Source: Streptomyces sp. NBC_01478
Lineage (GTDB): Bacteria > Actinomycetota > Actinomycetes > Streptomycetales > Streptomycetaceae
NCBI RefSeq assembly: GCF_036227225.1
Contig: NZ_CP109444.1
Location: 3,267,501-3,331,500 of the forward strand
Direction: 5' to 3'
DNA length: 64,000 nt
A model generated the notes under the pieces. The model searched no databases, had not been told where the DNA came from, and saw only the letters and a list, made by a program, of their open reading frames with translations. Of the stretch, positions 32,134 through 44,719 are shown one piece after another. The position numbers and the translations under genes were made by a program. How positions within the stretch are numbered: position 1 is the first letter of the stretch; every line of letters begins with the position of its first letter.

Positions 32134-33817
32134 GTTCCTTGTACTCCTCCGCCGTCGGCTTCGAGATGCGGGCCTCGGGCCCGAACATCGCCTTGGCGAG
32201 CCGGGCCCGTACCCGCTGCCCGCCCTTGACCTGCCGCTCGACACCGTTCGCGTCGACGAGCGCTCCGATCGCGTACGGCGGCTCCTGCTCGTGCTGGGTG
32301 AGCCTGAACCGCTCGTCGGCCGCGAGGGGTTCGTGGACCTCGATGTACTCGCCGTGCGGCAGCATCTTGATGAGGCCGGACTCGCGGCCGTGCAACACCT
32401 TGTCCCGGTCCCGGCGTTGGAGCCCGAGGCAGACGCGTTTGGTGACCAGGAACGCGAGGACCGGCATGACGAAGAAGGAGATCCGCACGAACCAGGTGAT
32501 CGCGTTGATGGAGAGATGCAGATGCGTGGCCACCACGTCGTTGCCGCCGCCGATCAGCAGCACTCCGTACAGGGTCAGCCAGGCCACCCCGAGTCCGGTG
32601 CGCACGGGCATGTTGCGCGGCCGGTCCAGGATGTGGTGTTCGCGTTTGTCGCCGGTGATCCAGGCCTCGACGAACGGGTAGACGCCGAGGGCGATCAGGA
32701 TCAGCGGGAAGAGCGTGAAGGGGATGAAGACGCCCAACTCCAGTGTGTGGCCCCAGGCGTTGATCTCCCATCCCGGCATCACCCGGACCAGCCCCTCGGA
32801 GAAGCCGAGATACCAGTCGGGCTGGGCGCCGGTCGTCACCAGGTCCGGCCGGTACGGTCCGAAGGCCCAGACGGGGTTGATGCTGGCGATCCCGCCCATG
32901 ATCGCGAGGACGCCGAAGACGAGGAAGAAGAAGCCGCCAGCCTTGGCGGTGTAGACGGGCAGGAGCGGGCTGCCGACCACGCTCTTCTCGTCGCGTCCGG
33001 CGCCGGGGTACTGCGTGTGCTTGTGGTAGAAGACCAGAATCAGGTGCGCGACCACCAGGCCCAGCATGATGCCCGGCAGCAGCAGGACATGGATCGGGAA
33101 GAGCCGCGAGATGATGTCGTGCCCCGGGAACTCCCCGCCGAACAGGAACATCGACATGTAGGTGCCGACGATCGGCACGGACAGGATCGCGCCGTCCGCG
33201 AAGCGGATGCCGGTGCCGGACAGCAGGTCGTCGGGGAGCGAGTAGCCGGTCAGCCCGGTGATGATGCCGAGGAACAACAGGGTCCAGCCGAACACCCAGT
33301 TCATCTCGCGCGGCTTGCGGAACGCGCCGGTGAAGAACACCCGCATCATGTGGATGAGCATGCCGGCGATGAAGACGACGGCCGCCCAGTGGTGGATCTG
33401 CCGGATCAGCAGCCCGCCGCGCACGTCGAAGCTGATGTCGAGGGTGGACTCGAAGGCCCTGGTCATCGGGATGCCGTTCAACGGCGTGTACGAACCGTGG
33501 TAGATGACCTCGACGCCGCTCGGCTCGAAGAACAGGGTGAGATAGATGCCGGTGAGGATCAGGACGACGAAGCTGTAGAGGCAGATCTCGCCCAGCATGA
33601 AGGACCAGTGGTCCGGGAAGATCTTGCGCATGTTGGACTTGGCGATCGCGTAGAGCCCGAGCCGTCCGTCCGCCCAGTCGGCGATCTTCTCGCCCTTGCC
33701 GGGCTCGGCGCGCCGACCGCCGTCCACCGACCCGTTCGCCGAACGGCCGCCGTTCACCGATCCGTTCACCGGCCGTGCGGGATCCGCCGCTCCGTTCACC
33801 GATCGTGCGCCGTCCAT
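32108..33817 (-). CDS. Cytochrome bc1 complex cytochrome b subunit, orphan QcrB paralogue
   Basis: A 569-aa membrane protein of the bc1 cytochrome b family: N-terminal region to ~60, then eight or more transmembrane segments. Heme ligand pairs are HHW and H-M-M-R (RQIHHWAAVVF..AGMLIHMMRVFF) with AHLILVFYHKHTQYPG and the Qo-site PDWYLGF. The first 40 residues are a low-complexity repeat of V/A-N-G units (SVNGAADPARPVNGSVNGG), encoded by a direct repeat of CCGTTCACCG-type units. No qcrA or qcrC is adjacent, so it is a lone duplicate of the main qcrCAB gene. GGGGAGGG upstream supports ATG 33817. Confidence 0.9.
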   Translation of the reverse strand: MDGARSVNGAADPARPVNGSVNGGRSANGSVDGGRRAEPGKGEKIADWADGRLGLYAIAKSNMRKIFPDHWSFMLGEICLYSFVVLILTGIYLTLFFEPSGVEVIYHGSYTPLNGIPMTRAFESTLDISFDVRGGLLIRQIHHWAAVVFIAGMLIHMMRVFFTGAFRKPREMNWVFGWTLLFLGIITGLTGYSLPDDLLSGTGIRFADGAILSVPIVGTYMSMFLFGGEFPGHDIISRLFPIHVLLLPGIMLGLVVAHLILVFYHKHTQYPGAGRDEKSVVGSPLLPVYTAKAGGFFFLVFGVLAIMGGIASINPVWAFGPYRPDLVTTGAQPDWYLGFSEGLVRVMPGWEINAWGHTLELGVFIPFTLFPLILIALGVYPFVEAWITGDKREHHILDRPRNMPVRTGLGVAWLTLYGVLLIGGGNDVVATHLHLSINAITWFVRISFFVMPVLAFLVTKRVCLGLQRRDRDKVLHGRESGLIKMLPHGEYIEVHEPLAADERFRLTQHEQEPPYAIGALVDANGVERQVKGGQRVRARLAKAMFGPEARISKPTAEEYKELTSGEHHH

Positions 33818-33869
33818 GCGTGGGCCGCCCTCCCCGTCGGTTCACCGACAGGGTGCCACGCCGGCCCGG

Positions 33870-34442
33870 CTAAGCCAACGGTGCGTCAGCGGCCAGAACC
33901 GGCCCATCGAAACCGATCACGGCGCTACGGCCGTGCGTGTGCAGCGGCGCCTCCGCACCGCCCAACTGGACGGCGTCGTAAGGCTGGAGGGTCACTCCGG
34001 CCACGTCGGCGGTCCCGTCCAGCGCCACCACCAGGGCGCCGGCACCGACCCGCAGCCGCCCGCGCACGACGGCCACCGTGGGGGTCGTGGCGCCGGCTCC
34101 CCTGCGCCACATCACGTTGAGGTTGACGACGGGGCCGTCCAGCAGCCGGCAGTCGGTCGGTACGTCGCCTCTGAAGTCCCGTGGGACGTAACGGGTGTCG
34201 ACGAGGTGCCGGGCGCCGCCGACGGTGAGGTCCATGCCCGCGCCCTCGACGAGGGTGAGGGTCCGGTCGACGTCGGGAAAGGCCGAGAACGGCCCGTCCG
34301 CCGCGACCTCGGCGAGGCTCACCCGCCACGCGAAGTCGTCCATGCCCGCGCCCTCGGGCCAGGCGGCGATCTCCCGCGTCACACCGCCACCGTTCTTCCA
34401 GGGCACGGGAGTTCGGGCCGAGGCGGGCAGGGCGCGGATCAC
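33870..34442 (-). CDS. HutD/Ves family cupin protein
   Basis: A 190-aa beta-barrel protein: the family signatures WKNGGGVTREIAAWPEGA (residues ~15-32) and WRVSLAEVAADGPFSAFPDVDRTL are clear, followed by a second half with VVNLNVMWRRG. HutD is encoded in some histidine-utilisation operons and may bind formylglutamate; no hut genes are near here. GTG 34442 overlaps the stop of the upstream VWA gene by 4 bp (GTGA at 34439-34442), so it is coupled to it. Earlier in-frame starts run through the VWA gene. Confidence 0.85.
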   Translation of the reverse strand: MIRALPASARTPVPWKNGGGVTREIAAWPEGAGMDDFAWRVSLAEVAADGPFSAFPDVDRTLTLVEGAGMDLTVGGARHLVDTRYVPRDFRGDVPTDCRLLDGPVVNLNVMWRRGAGATTPTVAVVRGRLRVGAGALVVALDGTADVAGVTLQPYDAVQLGGAEAPLHTHGRSAVIGFDGPVLAADAPLA

Positions 34443-35158
34443 TGGACGATCCCCTGGTCCCGGGCCGCCACGAGCCACTGCGGGAACTCGCCCATCATCC
34501 GGTCGTACAGATCGTCGTCGGACATCCTCCGGGGGTTCGAACCGGCAGGGAAGAAACCAGCGTTGTCGATCACCCGCTTCTGCGGCACCGCCAACTCGTC
34601 CAGCCTGCGCAGGAAATCGAATTGCCTGCTCCGCGCGTTGCCGAATCCGATGAACTGCCAGAACAGCGGAAGCCGAGCCGCCTTGCACAAGTACCGTTCC
34701 GCGGCCGCCTTGTTGCTCGGTCCGCCATCGGTCTGAAAGACGACGAAGGCCGGATCCTTCGCGCCACTGTCGAGGTAGTGGTCGATCACGGCGTCCATGG
34801 CCACGTGATAGCTGGTCTGCCCCATGTGCCCGAGCCCGGACACAACCCGCTCGATCCGCCCCTGATGGCTGTCGAGGGCGATGTCCGTGACGGCGTCGAC
34901 GTCGGTGGAGAAGAAGACGACCGGCACGGTCCCGTCGTCGTCGAGGTGCGCCGACAGGCCCAACACCCGGTCGGCGAGCGCCTGCACGCTGCCGTCCTTG
35001 TAGTACGGCTTCATGGAGCCCGAGTAGTCGACCACGAGATAGACGGCCGCCCGCTGCCCGTCCAGGCCGTGCTTGCGGAGCGAGACCCCGGCGCTCTTGT
35101 ACAGGCTGACCAGCGCGGGCGCGGTCTCCTCGACCTTGCTGAGCGAGATCGCGGCCAC
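34439..35158 (-). CDS. VWA domain protein, TerF/TerY-like
   Basis: A 239-aa von Willebrand A protein related to those of tellurium-resistance loci: MIDAS motif DYSGSM (DxSxS) in VYLVVDYSGSMKPYY, Thr site in GQTSYHVAMDAV, and Asp in FQTDGGPSNKAA. The N-terminus (LSKVEETAPALVSLYKSAGVSLRKHGL) matches that group. No TerD proteins are adjacent. GTG 35158 follows GGGAG. It is translationally coupled to the HutD gene downstream; the reason is unclear. Function unknown beyond metal/protein binding. Confidence 0.88.
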   Translation of the reverse strand: MAAISLSKVEETAPALVSLYKSAGVSLRKHGLDGQRAAVYLVVDYSGSMKPYYKDGSVQALADRVLGLSAHLDDDGTVPVVFFSTDVDAVTDIALDSHQGRIERVVSGLGHMGQTSYHVAMDAVIDHYLDSGAKDPAFVVFQTDGGPSNKAAAERYLCKAARLPLFWQFIGFGNARSRQFDFLRRLDELAVPQKRVIDNAGFFPAGSNPRRMSDDDLYDRMMGEFPQWLVAARDQGIVQ

Positions 35159-35274
35159 AGGGGCTCCCTTCGGATCACGGCGAAAGGATCGAGATTACGC
35201 CACGGAGGTCCGGCGAGCGCAATGTCCCCCCAACCCCCGGAATAAGGGACGTAACCGCACTTACGCTGGGCCTC

Positions 35275-36111
35275 ATGAAACGCGCCGGCGTCCTGATGCT
35301 CGCCGCCGTACCCGTCGCCATCGCCGCGACGGCCTACGGCTTCTCACCCACCACCCACACCGCCGCGCGGCCCGCGCAGCCGTCCGCCGCGACGCAGCGG
35401 AGAGCACCCGAGGGTCTGGCCGCGCCGGCCATGAAGAACCTCGCGCAGAAGCTGGTGGCCAGCGCCGAGAACTCGACCCTCGACTGGCGCAGCGCGTACG
35501 GATATGTGCAGGACATCGGCGACGGCCAGGGCTACACCGCGGGCATCATCGGTTTCTGCACCGGCACCCACGACCTGCTCGTCCTGGTCGAGCGCTACAC
35601 CGCCGCCCACCCCGGCAACGGCCTCGCCCGCTATCTCCCCGCCCTGCGCAAGGTCGACGGCACGGACTCCCACCAGGGCCTGGACCCCGGCTTCCCGGCC
35701 GCCTGGCGCGCCGAGGCGAGGGTGCCCGCCTTCCAGGCGGCGCAGGACGCGGAACGCGACCGCATCTACTTCGACCCGGCGGTCGGCACCGCCAAGCGCG
35801 ACGGCCTGGGCCCGCTGGGGCAGTTCATCTACTACGACGCGATGGTCTTCCACGGCCCGGGCACGGACGGCTTCTACGGCATCCGGGAGCGCGCGACGCA
35901 GCGGGCCGAGCCTCCGGCCCAAGGCGGCTCCGAGGAGGCCTACCTGAACGCCTTCCTCGACGTCCGGCGCGCCACGATGCGGGCCAAGCATCCCGGGATC
36001 GACACCTCCCGCATCGACACGGCCCAGCGGAAGTTCCTGGAGGAGGGGAACCTGGACCTGCGGACGCCGTTGGTGTGGAAGGTGTACGGGGAGACGTACA
36101 AGGTGCCCTGA
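35275..36111 (+). CDS. csnB: Secreted chitosanase, glycoside hydrolase family 46
   Basis: A 278-aa endo-chitosanase. A signal peptide (MKRAGVLMLAAVPVAIAATAYGF) precedes a short linker; the GH46 domain begins near 50. The catalytic pair is in the segment LVASAENSTLDWRSAYGYVQ (Glu of AEN, about 64) and the following DIGDGQGYTAGIIGFCTGTHD (Asp of DGQGYT, about 83). TKxxCxxG-type tail LNAFLDVRRATMR is present. ATG 35275 is the only sensible start. From memory, a GH46 enzyme next to gltD in S. coelicolor is CsnB. The bidirectional terminator at 36141-36181 follows. Confidence 0.93.
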   Translation: MKRAGVLMLAAVPVAIAATAYGFSPTTHTAARPAQPSAATQRRAPEGLAAPAMKNLAQKLVASAENSTLDWRSAYGYVQDIGDGQGYTAGIIGFCTGTHDLLVLVERYTAAHPGNGLARYLPALRKVDGTDSHQGLDPGFPAAWRAEARVPAFQAAQDAERDRIYFDPAVGTAKRDGLGPLGQFIYYDAMVFHGPGTDGFYGIRERATQRAEPPAQGGSEEAYLNAFLDVRRATMRAKHPGIDTSRIDTAQRKFLEEGNLDLRTPLVWKVYGETYKVP

Positions 36112-36140
36112 CAGTCCGGGACTTGAGCCTGGACATGCGG

Positions 36141-36181
36141 CGGCGCCTGCCCACGTCCGGTCGGGGACAAGGCAGGCGCCG
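36141..36181. terminator. Bidirectional terminator between csnB and gltD
   Basis: Arms 36141-36151 (CGGCGCCTGCC) and 36171-36181 (GGCAGGCGCCG) pair over 11 bp around a 19-nt loop. It lies between two convergent stops, so it can end both transcripts. Confidence 0.8.
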
Positions 36182-36226
36182 TCTCGTATTCCGCACGCCG
36201 TTGTGCGGACGTCTTTTGATGAACCG

Positions 36227-37682
36227 TCAGACCATCAACGCACGGTCCGTCGGCCGGATCGGCGCCGGGAGTTCGCTGGCGCCGGTGAGGAAGCGGTCGA
36301 CGCCGCGGGCGGCCGAGCGGCCCTCCGCGATCGCCCACACGATGAGGGACTGGCCGCGGCCCGCGTCACCGGCGACGAAGACGCCGGGGACGTTGGTCTG
36401 GAAGTCGGCGTCGCGGGCGATGTTGCCGCGCTCGTCGAGGTCCAGGGCGAACTGCTCGACCAGGCCGTTCTCGCGGTCCGGGCCGGTGAACCCCATGGCC
36501 AGCGTGACCAGTTGGGCCGGGATCCGGCGCTCGGTGCCCGGCTTCTGGGTCAGCTTGCCCTCGACGAACTCGACCTCGACGAGGTGCAGCCACTGGACGT
36601 TGCCGTCCTCGTCGCCCTCGAAGTGGGTGGTGTTGACGGAGTAGACCCGCTCACCGCCCTCCTCGTGCGCACTCGTCACCTTGTAGAGCATCGGGAAGGT
36701 CGGCCAGGGCTGCGCGACCGCGTTCCGCTCGTCGCCCGGGCGGGGCATGATCTCCAACTGCGTGACGGAGGCGGCCCCTTGGCGGTGCGCCGTACCGACG
36801 CAGTCCGCGCCGGTGTCGCCGCCGCCGATCACGACGACGTGCTTGCCCTCGGCCGAGATCGGGGCGGTGACGTAGTCGCCTTCCTGGACCTTGTTCGAGA
36901 GGGGCAGGTACTCCATCGCCTGGTAGACGCCGGTCAACTCCCGTCCGGGGACAGGGAGATCGCGCGCGGTGGTGGAGCCGGCGGCGATGACGACCGCGTC
37001 GTAGCGCTTGCGCAGGTCGGTGGCCTTGAGGTCGCGGCCGATCTCGATGCCGGTGCGGAAGCGGGTGCCCTCCGCGCGCATCTGCTCGATACGGCGGTTG
37101 ATGTGCCGCTTCTCCATCTTGAACTCGGGGATGCCGTACCGGAGAAGGCCCCCGATGCGGTCCGCGCGCTCGTAGACGGCGACGGTGTGGCCCGCCCGGG
37201 TGAGCTGCTGGGCGGCGGCGAGGCCCGCCGGGCCCGAGCCGACGACCGCGACGGTCTTGCCGGAGAGGCGCTCCGGGGCCTGCGGGGCGACGTCGCCCGT
37301 CTCCCAGGCCTTGTCGATGATGGAGACCTCGACGTTCTTGATGGTGACCGGCGGCTGGTTGATGCCGAGCACACACGCCGACTCGCAGGGAGCCGGGCAC
37401 AACCGCCCGGTGAACTCGGGGAAGTTGTTCGTCGCGTGCAGGCGCTCGGACGCGGCGGTCCAGTCCCCGCGGTAGGCGTAGTCGTTCCACTCCGGGATCA
37501 GGTTCCCCAGCGGACAGCCGTTGTGGCAGAACGGGATGCCGCAGTCCATGCACCGGCCGGCCTGCTTGCCGATGATCGGCAGCAGCGAACCGGGGACGTA
37601 GACCTCGTTCCAGTCCTTCAGACGGACGTCCACGGGACGGGACTTGGCGACCTCGCGCCCGTGGTTCAGGAAGCCCTTCGGG

Positions 37683-37690
<8 letters not shown>
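36227..37690 (-). CDS. gltD: Glutamate synthase (NADPH), small subunit
   Basis: A 487-aa flavoprotein that transfers electrons from NADPH to the large subunit. The cysteine cluster [18 protein letters not shown] holds C47, C50, C55 and C59; FAD motif [15 protein letters not shown] (about 148-162) and NADPH motif [13 protein letters not shown] follow, ending in [30 protein letters not shown] 37690 lies inside the last codons of gltB (8-bp overlap), so the two are coupled. The 3' end is followed by the terminator at 36141. Confidence 0.97.
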
Positions 37691-42278
<4,588 letters not shown>

Positions 42279-42578
42279 CGGCTCTCCCGTCGTCGTCGTG
42301 GCATATGCATGGGCATAGGGACGACGTTGGCCCTCTGCGGGTAAGCGCAAAATTTCGTGCAGGTTACATGATGGAACGGTTCTCGGGAACCGGATACTCC
42401 GTTCCAACATGCGGACGCCGAGGGGTCGCGGCGGTGCACCGCACAAGCGGTGAAGGTTAAGGGGACCAAACCGGACAGATCGATGTCCGGCGGCCCAGGG
42501 CAGAGGGAGCGTCGTCGCCCATCCCGCGGGTGCGCCACAGGCGTCGTTGCCCATAGCGCTTACGGCTCATGCCCAGTG

Positions 42579-42616
42579 GTTAAGCGTTCGAAACCAGCGA
42601 GTAACGGCTACTTATG
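42579..42616. promoter_or_regulatory. GlnR box upstream of gltBD
   Basis: GTTAA-n6-GAAAC-n6-GTAAC-n6-TTATG. The spacing and the middle two half sites (GAAAC, GTAAC) match the known GlnR consensus gTnAC-n6-GaAAC-n6-GTnAC-n6-GaAAC exactly; the first half site misses its last base and the fourth is poor. GlnR is the global nitrogen regulator of Streptomyces and gltBD is a fitting target. Confidence 0.65.
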
Positions 42617-42633
42617 CAGACCGCCGCATAAGT
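42610..42633. terminator. Hairpin downstream of the VIT gene
   Basis: ACTTATGC (42610-42617) and GCATAAGT (42626-42633) pair perfectly over 8 bp. It is 11 bp beyond the stop of the minus-strand VIT gene, so it may end that transcript; there is no T tract. It overlaps the weak fourth half site of the GlnR box. Confidence 0.5.
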
Positions 42634-42643
42634 GCGCGTCGAG

Positions 42644-43375
42644 CTATCCTACGACCGTTCCGAACAAGGTGCCCAGGGCGTACGTCACACCGGCCGCCGC
42701 ACCGCCCAGCGCGAGCTGCCGCAGCCCGCTGAACCACCAGGTCCGCGCGGTCACGCGAGCAACCACGGCACCACAGCCGAACAGCCCGACGAACGCGAGC
42801 AGCAGCGCCGGCCACAACGCGGTCGCCCCGAGCAGGAACGGCAGCACGGGAAGCAGCGCGCCCAGCGCGAACGCACCGAAGGACGACACGGCGGCGACGA
42901 GCGGCGAGGGCAGCTCACCGGGGTCGATGCCGAGCTCCTCGCGGGCGTGTATCTCCAGGGCCTGCTCGGGGTCGCGCGAGAGCTGCCGGGCGACCTCGCG
43001 GGCGAGCGCCGCCTCGACTCCGCGGCTCTCGTAGAGGGCGGCGAGCTCGCCCTCCTCGTCCTCCGGGTGTTTGCGCAACTCCCGGCGCTCGACCTCGAGT
43101 TCGGCCTCGACCAGCTCGCGCTGGGAGGCGACCGAGGTGTACTCGCCGGCCGCCATCGAGAAGGCGCCGGCGGCGAGCCCGGCCAGCCCGGTGATGACGA
43201 CGGTCTGATGACTGACGGCACCGCCGACGACACCGGTCATCAGGGCGAGGTTGGAGACGAGACCGTCCATCGCGCCGAACACCGCGGGGCGCAGCCAGCC
43301 GCCGTTCACATCACGGTGGGTGTGGTTGTCGCGGTGTGCTTCGTGGAGCGTCGCCTCGGTCTCGATGATGGCCAT
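42644..43375 (-). CDS. VIT1/CCC1-family iron/manganese transporter
   Basis: A 243-aa membrane protein of the vacuolar iron transporter family. Five transmembrane segments: two near the N-terminus (PAVFGAMDGLVSNLALMTG; ITGLAGLAAGAFSMAAGEYTSVASQREL), the cytoplasmic acidic helix region with many Glu (ELEVERRELRKHPEDEEGELAALY), then three C-terminal segments. The Met/Glu set around AAGEYTS is typical. Likely exports or stores Fe2+/Mn2+. GGAGG precedes ATG 43375, and a degenerate iron box lies at 43396-43414. Confidence 0.92.
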   Translation of the reverse strand: MAIIETEATLHEAHRDNHTHRDVNGGWLRPAVFGAMDGLVSNLALMTGVVGGAVSHQTVVITGLAGLAAGAFSMAAGEYTSVASQRELVEAELEVERRELRKHPEDEEGELAALYESRGVEAALAREVARQLSRDPEQALEIHAREELGIDPGELPSPLVAAVSSFGAFALGALLPVLPFLLGATALWPALLLAFVGLFGCGAVVARVTARTWWFSGLRQLALGGAAAGVTYALGTLFGTVVG

Positions 43376-43395
43376 GCGGTGATCCTCCGTGCGAC

Positions 43396-43414
43396 TAAGG
43401 CAAGCCTAGGTTTA
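43396..43414. promoter_or_regulatory. Possible iron box (DmdR/IdeR) upstream of the VIT gene
   Basis: TAAGGCAAGCCTAGGTTTA agrees at about 12 of 19 positions with the DtxR/IdeR-type palindrome TTAGGTTAGCCTAACCTAA; the core AAGGCAAGCCTA is the best part. It lies 21 bp before the ATG, where binding would block expression. An iron or manganese transporter is a sensible target, but the match is weak. Confidence 0.4.
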
Positions 43415-43550
43415 GACAAGTTCTACTATTCGACAACACTGAACCTACGCCGTTCATTTCACCCACGCCAGCAAGGAAAGGCTGCGCTAACCAGCACGTT
43501 TACCCTCGAACGCTCATCCGTGCCGAGCTCTAATCAAATGTCGACCGGGT

Positions 43551-43639
43551 GATGTTGCGCTGGGTCAGGCCCTGCCGAAGGCCTCCCGTGGGAGACATCC
43601 GCAAAGGGTTCCGCGCCCTGAGGCGCTCTGAGGGAACCC
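43551..43639 (+). promoter_or_regulatory. Structured leader upstream of the ADP-ribosylglycohydrolase operon
   Basis: Several helices can form: GATGT (43551-43555) with ACATC (43595-43599), enclosing GGCC-n8-GGCC (43568-43571/43580-43583) and, as a partly exclusive alternative, CTCCC-GT-GGGAG (43583-43587/43590-43594); then GGGTTCC (43606-43612) with GGAACCC (43633-43639) enclosing GCGCC-CTGA-GGCGC. The last helix ends just before GGGAGAGG, the ribosome site of the first gene. I do not recognise a known riboswitch class. Confidence 0.45.
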
Positions 43640-43657
43640 CGTAGGGAGAGGCCGCGT

Positions 43658-44719
43658 ATGGCATCGATCGCCTGCATTCCTCCGGTCCCGGCGCCCAAGA
43701 ACGCCACCGAACTCCGTGAACGGGCACGCGGCGCGCTGCTCGGTCTGGCGGTGGGGGACGCCCTGGGCGCACCGGCGGAGAACATGAAGCCGTCCGAGAT
43801 CCGCGCCCGTTGGGGCCGCATCACGGGATACGTGGCGGAGAACCCCGCGGGCACGGACGACACCGAGTACGCGATCTTCTCCGGCCTGCTCCTCGCCCGC
43901 CACGGCTCGGCCCTCACCCCCTCCCATGTGGAGGCGGCCTGGCACGAGTGGATCGCGGACCGGGACGAGGGCCCGTTCCGGGGCGCGGGCTTCAGCGAAC
44001 GCGGCACCCTGGAGAACCTCCGCCGAGGCCTGGCCGCCCCCATCTCCGCCCAGCACCGCCACGCCTGGAGCGACGGCCTGGCCATGCGCGCGGCCCCCTT
44101 CGGCGTCTTCGCGGCAGGCCGCCCGGCGGAGGCGGCCCGCCTGGTCGCGATCGACGGTTCGGTGAGCCACGAAGGCGAGGGCATCTACGGCGGCCAGGCG
44201 GTCGCGGCGGGCGTGGCGGCGGCGATGGCGGGAGCACCGACGATCGCGGTGGTCGCATCAGCGCTGGCCGTAGTCCCTGACGACTCCTGGACGGCCCGCT
44301 CCCTGCGCCGAGCGGTGGCGGTCGCCCACCGGGGCGAACGCGCGGTCCGCTCCGCGGTGGTCATCGGCGGCTACCCCTGGACCGACCTGGCCCCCGAGGC
44401 GGTCGCCCTCGCCTTCGGCGCGTACGCGGCGGCGGACGGCGACTTCGTGGAGTCCGTCCTCACGGCGGTCAACATGGGGCGCGACGCGGACACGACGGCC
44501 GCGGTGGCGGGCGCGTTGGCGGGAGCGACCCGGGGCGCCTCGTCGATCCCGCCCGACTGGGCGACGGCGATCGGCCCGGCACGGGGGAGTTGCCTGCCGG
44601 AGATGGCCGGCCACCATGTGCTGGACATCGCGGAGTTGCTGGTTCCGGGGGAGGGCGGGAAGTGGGGACGTCAAGGGGAGTACGTGCTGGCGGCGGACGA
44701 GGACGAGGTACACCGATGA
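43658..44719 (+). CDS. ADP-ribosylglycohydrolase family protein 1
   Basis: A 353-aa member of the ARH (DraG) family, Mg-dependent hydrolases of N- or O-ribosyl bonds. The three metal motifs are intact: AVGDALGAP (31-39), GTDDTEYA (T66-T69) and NMGRDADTTAAVAGALAGA near 275-290. GGGAGAGG lies 9 nt before ATG 43658. It is the first gene of a seven-gene operon (ARH x4, ribokinase, CoA-transferase, HpcH/CitE) in which every junction overlaps or nearly so (ATGA at 44716). The substrate is probably a small riboside rather than ADP-ribosylated protein, because a ribokinase is co-transcribed; that is inference. Confidence 0.9.
   Translation: MASIACIPPVPAPKNATELRERARGALLGLAVGDALGAPAENMKPSEIRARWGRITGYVAENPAGTDDTEYAIFSGLLLARHGSALTPSHVEAAWHEWIADRDEGPFRGAGFSERGTLENLRRGLAAPISAQHRHAWSDGLAMRAAPFGVFAAGRPAEAARLVAIDGSVSHEGEGIYGGQAVAAGVAAAMAGAPTIAVVASALAVVPDDSWTARSLRRAVAVAHRGERAVRSAVVIGGYPWTDLAPEAVALAFGAYAAADGDFVESVLTAVNMGRDADTTAAVAGALAGATRGASSIPPDWATAIGPARGSCLPEMAGHHVLDIAELLVPGEGGKWGRQGEYVLAADEDEVHR

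Larger units (their letters stand above)
42279..42643. other. 365-bp leader/promoter region of gltBD
   Basis: No gene is seen here. From the gltB side it holds a possible half GlnR site at 42363-42378 (GTTAC-n6-GAACG), a nested inverted repeat (GGTTC-TCGG-GAACC inside GGAACGG/CCGTTCC) at 42373-42404, the GlnR box at 42579-42616 and the terminator-like ACTTATGC/GCATAAGT hairpin at 42610-42633. Confidence 0.6.

Noticed and set aside
43551..43639. ARH leader as a fluoride, ykkC/guanidine, cobalamin or SAM riboswitch
   Set aside because: The conserved core sequences of those classes, as I know them, are not present; only the helices can be supported.
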